Shown one piece after another: positions 54,211 to 60,654 of a DNA stretch of 60,654 nucleotides. Under the pieces are notes generated by a model, which was not told the DNA's origin, searched no databases, and worked only from the letters and a program-made list of their open reading frames with translations. The stretch is from Ruminococcus sp. (GTDB lineage: Bacteria; Bacillota; Clostridia; Oscillospirales; Ruminococcaceae), in the NCBI GenBank assembly GCA_017934425.1, contig JAGBJO010000016.1, forward strand, positions 1 to 60,654. Reading direction: 5' to 3'. The stretch's first letter is position 1; the number at the start of each line of letters is the position of its first letter. Position numbers and translations under genes: made by a program.

Positions 54211-55152
54211 TCACATAATTTTGCCGTTGGCTATAGTTTTCTCAGCGTTTTTGAAAATTTCATATTTTTGACCAAAATCTTCAATAATAATCCACCTGAT
54301 TCTCTCATTTCGTCTAAACCAGGTAAGCTGTCTTTTGGCATAGCGCCGTGTTTCCTGTTTGATAATGGCGACAGCTTCCTCAAGAGTGGTGCTGCCCTCA
54401 AAATAGGGGATAAGTTCCTTGTAGCCGATAGCATTGGCAGCGGTGCGGATATTTCCCTCCTGCCATACTGCCCTTGCTTCCTCCACAAGTCCGGCTTCAA
54501 GCATCTGGTCAACACGCTGGTCGATACGGTTATAAAGCATCGCACGGTCGGCGCAGTTAAGACCGAGTATCATGCTGTCGTAGGGGCTTTCCTCCAGGCG
54601 GCTCTCCGCTTTCAGTTCAGAGAACTTCCGTCCGCTGACGTGGATCACTTCAAGCGCCCTTACTACTCTGACAGTATTATTCGGGTGGATAGCCTCCGCA
54701 GCCTCCGGGTCAAGTGACACAAGACGGCTGTGAAGTGCCTCATTCCCCTGCTCACGGGCAAAGGCGTAAAGCTGTTCACGGTAAGCCTCATCGCCCTTTA
54801 CTTCTGCGAACTTCACGTTATTAAGGAGCGAGTCCACATAAAGCCCCGTACCGCCTACGATTATGGGCAGTTTACCACGGCTCAGGACTTCCTTTATCTT
54901 CTGGTTTGCAAGTTCCACGTACTCCGCCGCACTGAAACTGCGGTCACGATCCAGGAAGCCGATAAGGTGATGAGGTATTCCCTGCATCTCCTCCTGGGTA
55001 GGCTTGGCAGATGCAATGTCAAGCCCTTTGTATATCTGCATAGAATCGGCGGAAATGACCTCTCCGCCGTATTTTTTAGCCAGCTCGATACCGAGCCATG
55101 TCTTGCCGGAAGCGGTAGGGCCTACCACCGCCAGCACAAAAGGTCTGCTCAT
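54211..55152 (-). CDS. miaA: tRNA dimethylallyltransferase
   Basis: A 313-residue enzyme that adds a dimethylallyl group to A37 of tRNAs reading UNN codons. Walker A GPTASGKT, DSMQIYKGLDIASAKP, and the later HPNNTVRVVRALEV and AIGYKEL motifs are present. Normal length. GGGGGTGAAGCT precedes the ATG. It follows mutL by 12 nt. Confidence 0.96.
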   Translation of the reverse strand: MSRPFVLAVVGPTASGKTWLGIELAKKYGGEVISADSMQIYKGLDIASAKPTQEEMQGIPHHLIGFLDRDRSFSAAEYVELANQKIKEVLSRGKLPIIVGGTGLYVDSLLNNVKFAEVKGDEAYREQLYAFAREQGNEALHSRLVSLDPEAAEAIHPNNTVRVVRALEVIHVSGRKFSELKAESRLEESPYDSMILGLNCADRAMLYNRIDQRVDQMLEAGLVEEARAVWQEGNIRTAANAIGYKELIPYFEGSTTLEEAVAIIKQETRRYAKRQLTWFRRNERIRWIIIEDFGQKYEIFKNAEKTIANGKIM

Positions 55153-55164
55153 AGCTTCACCCCC

Positions 55165-57231
55165 TTACGTTCTCTTGAACTGATGATCCATATTACTCTT
55201 GGTCATTGTGAACATCACAGGTCTGCCGTGAGGACAATGACGTATCTTTTCATTATAGCACACCTGCTTCACAAGGGAGAGGAGTTCCTCCGGGGAATTC
55301 CTGTCGCCGCCCTTTATAGCCGCTTTGCAGGCGACGGTGTGGAAAATGTCGTCAAGCTGACCGGACTGAGGCGAGACTTTGTGCAGGCGCAGATTTTCCG
55401 CAACCTCGCAGACTATCTCCTCCATGTCAAGTTCCATTATGAACGTGGGAACAGCCGTTGCCGTAATGCATGGTGCGTCTGAAAGGTCGAAGGTGAACCC
55501 TAAGTCTGCCAGGAGTTCCTGGTTTTCCTCAACAGCACTGAACTGGTCGGCGGTCAGGAGTACCTTTACTCCGGTCAGGAGGGTCTGGCTGAACTGCCGG
55601 CAGTTGCGGCTCATAAGGCGCTCGAAGATGATGCGCTCATGGGCGGCGTGTTTGTCGATGATGACCAGCTTGCTGCCGCTTTCTGCGATGACGTACAGCC
55701 CGAACGCCTCACCGATAAGTCTCAGATCCGGGAACTCCTCCTCAAGGGGGTTCACAGGAGTCTGCGGAGCGCTTGCCGCTGGTTCAGGAACGGCTGAGGC
55801 AGGCGCAGTAAACGCACTCTGGTTCAGATACTTGAATCCTTCAATAGGCGCTGCCTGTTCAGCCGGAGTTTCTGGCTGAGGTATGCTTTCGGGAACTTCC
55901 GCTACAGAGGCAGTAGCTTCCTGTTCAGGCGTACTTTCAGGCTGTACCGGGAACACAGCCGGAACGGGAATATCCGGTTCGCTATGGGAATTTGCAAGCG
56001 GATCGCCGGTGGGCATCGGCGTTGCAAAAAACTTCACCGGCTCAGGCGCAGTAGTTCTTTCCTTGGCGTAGCCCTCAAATCCCTGTAATCCCACGACTTC
56101 CGGCTTTTCAGACATTGCCTGCTCCCTTTCGGCTATCTGCTCCACAGGTGTGAAGAAAGACTGCTGGGGCAGTTCCTCCTTAACAGGCGCAGGTGCAGTC
56201 CAGTCAACTGCCGGCTTTTTCAGCTCGAACTCGTAGATAAGCCCGTCGTTCATCAGCGCATTTTTCACCGCAAAGTACACCGCATCTGTCACCTTTTTCT
56301 CGTCAGTGAACCGGACTTCCGCCTTGGAGGGGTGGATATTCACGTCCATAGCCGAGGGGGAAAGGTCGATCATCAGCACGCACGCCGGGAACTTTCCGGT
56401 CATGATGAGGTTTGAGTAGGCGTTTTCCAGAGCCGATGAGCAAAGCCGTGAGCGGACGTATCTGCCGTTCACGAAGAAATTCTGGAAAGCACGGTTATTC
56501 TTGGAGTACAGCGGTTTTATGACAAATCCGCTGACGTGAACGCCCTCATGTTCGTAGTCGCAGGGGATAAGGTCACGGGCGAAGTCTCTGCCGTAGACTG
56601 CATAGACTGCCGAGAAAAGTTCGCCGTCGCCTGCGGAGTTGAATTCCAGACGGTTATCTCTTATCATTCGGAAAGATACTTCCGGGTGGGAGAGCGTGAT
56701 CTTCTGGACTATATTGCTCACAGCATTAGCCTCAGTAACGTCTTTCTTCATGAACTTAGCCCTTGCCGGAACATTGTAGAAAAGGTCACGGATAATAATG
56801 GTCGTACCGTCGGGGCAGCCGCCTTTTTCGTGGCTTATTTCCTGGCTTCCCTCGATGTTGTAGATAGTACCGTAAGTCTCCTCACGCTGTTTGGTCATGA
56901 CCTCGACTTTCGACACAGCCGATACCGATGCCAGTGCTTCACCACGGAATCCCAGGGTAGAAATGCTGTCCAGGTCGGCTTTTGTAATTATCTTGCTGGT
57001 AGCGTGGCGCAGAAACGCCGTGGGTACGTCCTCAAAAGCCATACCGCAGCCGTCGTCGGTAACACGCATATAAAGCGCACCGCCGTTTTTTATCTCAACG
57101 GTGATATGCTCCGCACCTGCGTCTATGGAGTTCTCCACAAGTTCCTTTACCACCGACGAAGGACGCTCGATGACTTCACCGGCGGCGATAAGTTCCGAAA
57201 TTTCCTTACTAAGAACATTGATAGGCGGCAT
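55165..57231 (-). CDS. mutL: DNA mismatch repair protein MutL
   Basis: A 688-residue GHKL ATPase. N-terminal ATPase motifs: ELVENSIDAGA, TDDGCGM, GFRGEALASV. A proline/glutamate-rich linker (about 350-490) joins the C-terminal dimerisation domain. That domain has the endonuclease metal motif DKHAAHERIIFE (Lys in place of the usual Gln), ACKAAIKGGDRN and CPHGRP, so it belongs to the nicking-type MutL found in bacteria without MutH. 15 bp after mutS. Confidence 0.96.
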   Translation of the reverse strand: MPPINVLSKEISELIAAGEVIERPSSVVKELVENSIDAGAEHITVEIKNGGALYMRVTDDGCGMAFEDVPTAFLRHATSKIITKADLDSISTLGFRGEALASVSAVSKVEVMTKQREETYGTIYNIEGSQEISHEKGGCPDGTTIIIRDLFYNVPARAKFMKKDVTEANAVSNIVQKITLSHPEVSFRMIRDNRLEFNSAGDGELFSAVYAVYGRDFARDLIPCDYEHEGVHVSGFVIKPLYSKNNRAFQNFFVNGRYVRSRLCSSALENAYSNLIMTGKFPACVLMIDLSPSAMDVNIHPSKAEVRFTDEKKVTDAVYFAVKNALMNDGLIYEFELKKPAVDWTAPAPVKEELPQQSFFTPVEQIAEREQAMSEKPEVVGLQGFEGYAKERTTAPEPVKFFATPMPTGDPLANSHSEPDIPVPAVFPVQPESTPEQEATASVAEVPESIPQPETPAEQAAPIEGFKYLNQSAFTAPASAVPEPAASAPQTPVNPLEEEFPDLRLIGEAFGLYVIAESGSKLVIIDKHAAHERIIFERLMSRNCRQFSQTLLTGVKVLLTADQFSAVEENQELLADLGFTFDLSDAPCITATAVPTFIMELDMEEIVCEVAENLRLHKVSPQSGQLDDIFHTVACKAAIKGGDRNSPEELLSLVKQVCYNEKIRHCPHGRPVMFTMTKSNMDHQFKRT

Positions 57232-57246
57232 TGAATTCTCCTTTCA

Positions 57247-59862
57247 TCAGCCCAGAAGTGCGCTCATATCTTTAAGAAGCTGGCGGCATTCGTCGTCGCT
57301 GAGTTCGTCCACATTGGTACGCTCCAGCATACGCAAAGCCTGCTGACGGTCAGCGCCGCCGAAGCTCATCTGCCCGGAATCGTCAGGAGTTATGTGCCGC
57401 TCAGTAGCATGGGATTTCTCCATATCTTCAAGCAGCTGCCTTGCCCTGGACACAACCTTTGCAGGAAGTCCGGCAAGTTTCGCAACGTCCACGCCGTAGC
57501 TTTCGTCCACGCCTCCCCTGACTATCTTACGCAGGAAACGTATCGAACCGCCGGACTTTGTAACGGCGATGCTGTAGTTTTTCACGCCCTCCAGTTCGTC
57601 CTCCAGCCCGATAAGTTCGTGGTAGTGAGTAGCGAAAAGTGTCTTGCAGCCCAGTTTTTTAGTGCCGCAGATATACTCCGCAACAGCCCTTGCGATGCTC
57701 ACGCCGTCGAAGGTAGACGTACCACGTCCCACCTCGTCAAGTATAACAAGGCTCTGGGGAGTAGCATTTTTGAGAATGTCCGCAACTTCGCTCATTTCGA
57801 CCATGAAAGTTGACTGTCCTGCGGCAAGGTCGTCGGAAGCGCCCACACGGGTGAATATCTGGTCAACAACGGATATCCTTGCGGAGTCCGCCGGAACGAA
57901 GCAGCCAATCTGTGCCATAAGCACAATAAGGGCAGTCTGGCGCATATACGTGGATTTACCGGACATATTCGGGCCTGTGATTATCGACATACGGCAGGAC
58001 TTAGTGTCCAGATATACGTCATTGGGAACGAACATCTCGTCTGTGAGCATAAGTTCAACCACCGGATGTCTGCCGCCCTTTATGTCGATAGTGCCGTCGA
58101 TAGTCATTTCCGGGCGGACGTAGAGGTTTCGCAGAGACACCTGAGCGAAGGAGCAGAGAACGTCCAGAGTTGCAACGGCGGAGGCAGTTTTCTGGACTTC
58201 TTCCAGCTTTGTGGAAATGAAGTCTCTGACCTCAGCGAAGATATCCGCTTCAAGGAGCAGAGCCTTGTCCTTAGCGCCTAAAATGGCGTTCTCGGCATTT
58301 TTCAGTTCCTCGGTGATGAATCTCTCGGCGTTGGTAAGGGTCTGCTTACGTATCCAGCCTTCAGGAACAAGATCGTAGTAGGAGCGTGTAACTTCAAGGT
58401 AATAGCCGAACACTCTGTTGAAGCCTATTTTCAGGTTCTTGATGCCGGTATTTTCCTTTTCACGCTGTTCGATGCCGTCGATAATTTCCTTGCCGTGGGT
58501 CATGGTGTGGCGAAGCTGGTCAAGTTCGCTGTTGAAGCCGTCACGGATAACTCCGCCGTCCTTGACGGACACAGGCGGTTCGTCCATAATGGCGTTTTCC
58601 ACCAGACTTACTATCTCCTCAAGTGTGGAGATATCATCGTTGCACTTGCGAAGAAGCTTGGAGTTTTCCAGCTTTTTGAGTTCCTCTTTGATAAGGGGGA
58701 GCTGCATGGCAGTAGCGGACAAAGCTTTCAGGTCACGGGGATTTGCGGACTTGTACATCACCTTTGTCATAAGGCGTTCAAGGTCGTAGACCCGTTCCAG
58801 AAGTTCGGTAATATCGGTGAGGATCACGCTGTGGCGGTAAAGTTCCTCAACAGCGCCGTGGCGGTCGATTATTCTTGCAGGGCTTTTAAGCGGCTGTTCT
58901 ATCCAGTTTCGCAGAAGCCGCCTGCCCATAGATGTTTTGGTGGAATCAAGAACCCAGAGGAGCGTACCTTTTTTCTCCTTGCTGCGGAGAGTTTCGGTAA
59001 GTTCCAGGTTACGCCTTGCATTCAGGTCAAGACCCATGAACGAGTCGCCGCCCAGTATCTCGATACTGGTAAACCGTGCGACTGTAGTTTTCTGAGTTTC
59101 CTGGAAGTAGCTGAAAAGTCCGCAAAGGGCGCAGCAGTCCGCACCATCAGCGGATACGCCCAGAAGTTCCACTGTATCAACGCTGAAAACCTGCTCCACA
59201 TAGCTGCGGTATCTTTCCGGCTCGAAAGTGAACTGATTCCGGCAAGTCACGGGGCATTTCATTCTGTCCCTGAGGAATGGTGAAGCCTGTTTCAGGGAGA
59301 GGAAGTCCTCGTTGAAAAGAACCTCCGCCGGCTGACAGCGGGAGAGTTCATTGATGATGCCGCTGTCGATATCCTTACCCTCGAAAGCGATAAGCGACAC
59401 GCTTCCTGTTGATATATCAGCGCAGGCAACGGCAGCGGTTTCGTCCCTGTGATTATAGTATATAGCGCATATGTAGTTATTGCTTGCATCGTCCAGCATA
59501 TCCTGGTCGGTGAGAGTACCGGGAGTTACCACCCGGATAACGTCCCTGACTACGATACCCTTAGTTTCGGCAGGGTCGGTAAGCTGTTCGCAAACAGCCA
59601 CTTTCTGCCCTAAGTCGATAAGGCGCTTGATGTACATATTCGCCGCATGATAGGGAACACCGCACATAGGCGCACGTTCTTCCAGACCGCAGTCTCTGCC
59701 GGTGAGGGTAAGTTCCAGCAGTTTAGAAGCGGTAAGGGCATCGTCGAAGAACATCTCGTAAAAGTCACCCAGCCGGAAAAAGAGTATACAGTCCGGGTAC
59801 TTGTCCTTGACTTCAAAATACTGCTGCATCATCGGTGAAACCTTGCTTCTGTCTATCTCCAT
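57247..59862 (-). CDS. mutS: DNA mismatch recognition protein MutS
   Basis: An 871-residue MutS1 protein. The mismatch-binding N-terminus contains QYFEVKDKYPDCILFFRLGD followed by FYEMFFDDA with the intercalating Phe and Glu. The C-terminal ATPase has Walker A GPNMSGKSTYMRQ, the Walker B/signature DEVGRGTSTFDG and the ATHYHEL switch. Full length. GAGGTAAGTAA precedes the ATG. First of the mutS-mutL-miaA-hfq run. Confidence 0.97.
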   Translation of the reverse strand: MEIDRSKVSPMMQQYFEVKDKYPDCILFFRLGDFYEMFFDDALTASKLLELTLTGRDCGLEERAPMCGVPYHAANMYIKRLIDLGQKVAVCEQLTDPAETKGIVVRDVIRVVTPGTLTDQDMLDDASNNYICAIYYNHRDETAAVACADISTGSVSLIAFEGKDIDSGIINELSRCQPAEVLFNEDFLSLKQASPFLRDRMKCPVTCRNQFTFEPERYRSYVEQVFSVDTVELLGVSADGADCCALCGLFSYFQETQKTTVARFTSIEILGGDSFMGLDLNARRNLELTETLRSKEKKGTLLWVLDSTKTSMGRRLLRNWIEQPLKSPARIIDRHGAVEELYRHSVILTDITELLERVYDLERLMTKVMYKSANPRDLKALSATAMQLPLIKEELKKLENSKLLRKCNDDISTLEEIVSLVENAIMDEPPVSVKDGGVIRDGFNSELDQLRHTMTHGKEIIDGIEQREKENTGIKNLKIGFNRVFGYYLEVTRSYYDLVPEGWIRKQTLTNAERFITEELKNAENAILGAKDKALLLEADIFAEVRDFISTKLEEVQKTASAVATLDVLCSFAQVSLRNLYVRPEMTIDGTIDIKGGRHPVVELMLTDEMFVPNDVYLDTKSCRMSIITGPNMSGKSTYMRQTALIVLMAQIGCFVPADSARISVVDQIFTRVGASDDLAAGQSTFMVEMSEVADILKNATPQSLVILDEVGRGTSTFDGVSIARAVAEYICGTKKLGCKTLFATHYHELIGLEDELEGVKNYSIAVTKSGGSIRFLRKIVRGGVDESYGVDVAKLAGLPAKVVSRARQLLEDMEKSHATERHITPDDSGQMSFGGADRQQALRMLERTNVDELSDDECRQLLKDMSALLG

Positions 59863-59889
59863 TTACTTACCTCTCCCTTTCTTTGTTCC

Positions 59890-60056
59890 TTAATGCATAA
59901 TTCATAATTCATAATGAAATGCGTAATGCGTAATTATGGTATCACCTTACGGCGATATTATCTGAAACCATACGGCTATCATCTGCGGCGAAAAACTGAC
60001 CGCTTAGTAAAAAGCGCAGCGCAATTACGAATTACGCATTATGCATTACGCATTAA
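59890..60056. repeat. Second MITE-like repeat with TAATGCGTAAT-type ends
   Basis: About 167 bp between mutS and the YlbF-family gene. Ends are repeated TAATGCATAATTCATAAT and inverted ATTACGCATTATGCATTACG. Inner blocks ATCACCTTACGGCGAT and AGCGCAGCGCAATTACG match, inverted, the blocks TCGCCGTAAGGCGACACC and CGTAATTGCGCTCCGCT of the element at 36031-36241. Confidence 0.85.
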
Positions 60057-60059
60057 TCA

Positions 60060-60464
60060 TCAGCCGCATCCGCCGCAGGTAGAGCAGCTTCCTGTGCAGC
60101 CGGAAGAAGGCTCGCAGGTATCGGGGTCTTCGCCGTTAGCGCACATAGTGATGATCTGGTTGATGTTGGTCACCAGTGACTCAAGAGATTTCTGAGCAGC
60201 AGTGAACACGATCATTCTGGGATTCTGCATGATCTGCTGATAGTGACCCTTAATGCCCTCGTCCAGTTCCTTGATACGGTCTGTATCCTTATCGTCCTTA
60301 GTGATCTCATAGTTCAGTTCCTTACGCATACCCTCGAACTCGCTGATAAGGTTCTGGAGTTCCTGATCCTGGTCATTAGCCTGTGTAGCAAGCTGATAAG
60401 CGATGAAGCGCTCGTCCTGCTGGAGCGCCTTACCCAGTTCTCTTGTCATTTCGATAATATCCAT
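60060..60464 (-). CDS. YlbF/YmcA-family protein with Cys-rich tail
   Basis: A 134-residue helical protein of the family whose B. subtilis members (YlbF, YmcA) form the Y/Ric complex with YaaT and affect RNase Y processing. Helical core about 1-110 (MTRELGKALQQDERFIAYQL, LISEFEGMRKEL). The last 20 residues hold seven Cys... at least CEPSSGCTGSCSTCGGCG, fitting the iron-sulfur cluster reported for that complex. GGAGG 7 nt before the ATG at 60464; the frame is open to 60545 without a site. Located upstream of mutS, as in many Firmicutes. Confidence 0.88.
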   Translation of the reverse strand: MDIIEMTRELGKALQQDERFIAYQLATQANDQDQELQNLISEFEGMRKELNYEITKDDKDTDRIKELDEGIKGHYQQIMQNPRMIVFTAAQKSLESLVTNINQIITMCANGEDPDTCEPSSGCTGSCSTCGGCG

Positions 60465-60557
60465 AGTTATTTCCTCCTGATAATTATATATCCGCCTGAT
60501 AAACAGGAAAATCCTTAGAACCTGTCCACATAGGGATTCATGCACGTCTTTTCGTCA

Positions 60558-60637
60558 AATTTTGCCGGTGACTGCGTTAAAAATCCTTGAAGGGCGACAG
60601 CCCGTCGGCGGATTTTTGCCTTGCCACCGACAAAATT
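60558..60637. repeat. 80-bp imperfect palindrome at the right edge
   Basis: Outer arms AATTTTGCCGGTG and CACCGACAAAATT, a middle AAAAATCC/GGATTTTT pairing and an inner GGGCGACAGCCCGTC. T runs exist in both directions, so it may act as a terminator for a gene beyond the edge or be a dispersed repeat. It lies upstream of the YlbF-family gene. Confidence 0.65.
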
Positions 60638-60654
60638 ATGCCTGAAAATCCGTA

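Overview
The window looks like chromosomal DNA of a gut or rumen Ruminococcus-like Firmicute (Oscillospirales). This rests on a secreted SGNH esterase with a Thr-rich linker and a dockerin-like tail, a Cthe_2159-type carbohydrate-binding lipoprotein beside a VTC polyphosphate polymerase, the sepF-ylmH-divIVA-ileS-lspA cluster, a split transketolase, and many textbook sigma-A promoters with 17-bp spacers. Almost all genes lie on the minus strand. The plus-strand genes are a diacylglycerol-kinase-like gene, a LacI-like/AraC regulator and glgB. || Layout. 1-9630: the first 3210 codons of a giant cell-surface protein, cut by the left window edge, with a choice-of-anchor-A head, many SpaA/Cna-B-like modules, five near-identical 408-bp repeats and a Thr-rich stalk. 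10.1-14.3 kb: a Lys/Ala-rich small protein, HU, ClpB and a ribbon-helix-helix protein. 14.3-14.6 kb: a candidate small RNA with its own promoter, terminator and an anti-Shine-Dalgarno loop. 14.8-20.2 kb: Cthe_2159-like lipoprotein, DUF4956 membrane protein, VTC polymerase, dockerin-bearing esterase, PHP phosphoesterase. 20.4-21.6 kb: barstar immunity gene, a MuF-like/barnase toxin gene broken by a one-base frameshift, and tRNA-Gln(CUG). 21.9-23.6 kb: DagK-like kinase and a two-helix membrane protein. 23.8-32.5 kb: a signalling cluster, in transcription order a DivIVA-like coiled-coil protein, a [FeFe]-hydrogenase-like iron-sulfur protein, zinc-ribbon/LRR protein, Ser/Thr kinase with zinc ribbon, vWA protein, PP2C phosphatase, and a protein with GYPQQ repeats. 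33.3-38.7 kb: an unknown protein, a second candidate small RNA, a three-domain regulator, TetR and glgB. 39-46.9 kb: peptide-binding lipoprotein, VanY-like peptidase, AraC, split transketolase, a mini-protein with an OadB-like motif, HAD phosphatase, RluD-type synthase, LspA. 47-54.1 kb: IleS, DivIVA, YlmH, SepF, YggS, HlyD-like adaptor, Hfq. 54.2-60.5 kb: MiaA, MutL, MutS, YlbF-family protein. || How the genes work together. The 23.8-32.5 kb cluster joins the kinase/phosphatase/vWA triad known from tellurite-type stress systems to a redox-cofactor protein and a polar scaffold, without ter genes in view; this is the best candidate for a poorly described system. The two candidate small RNAs share the 9-mer UACCCUCCC, complementary to Shine-Dalgarno sequences, and an hfq gene lies in the same window. 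Three palindromic or MITE-like intergenic elements and one long terminal inverted repeat punctuate the region; one MITE-like element supplies the stop codons of both convergent genes that flank it.
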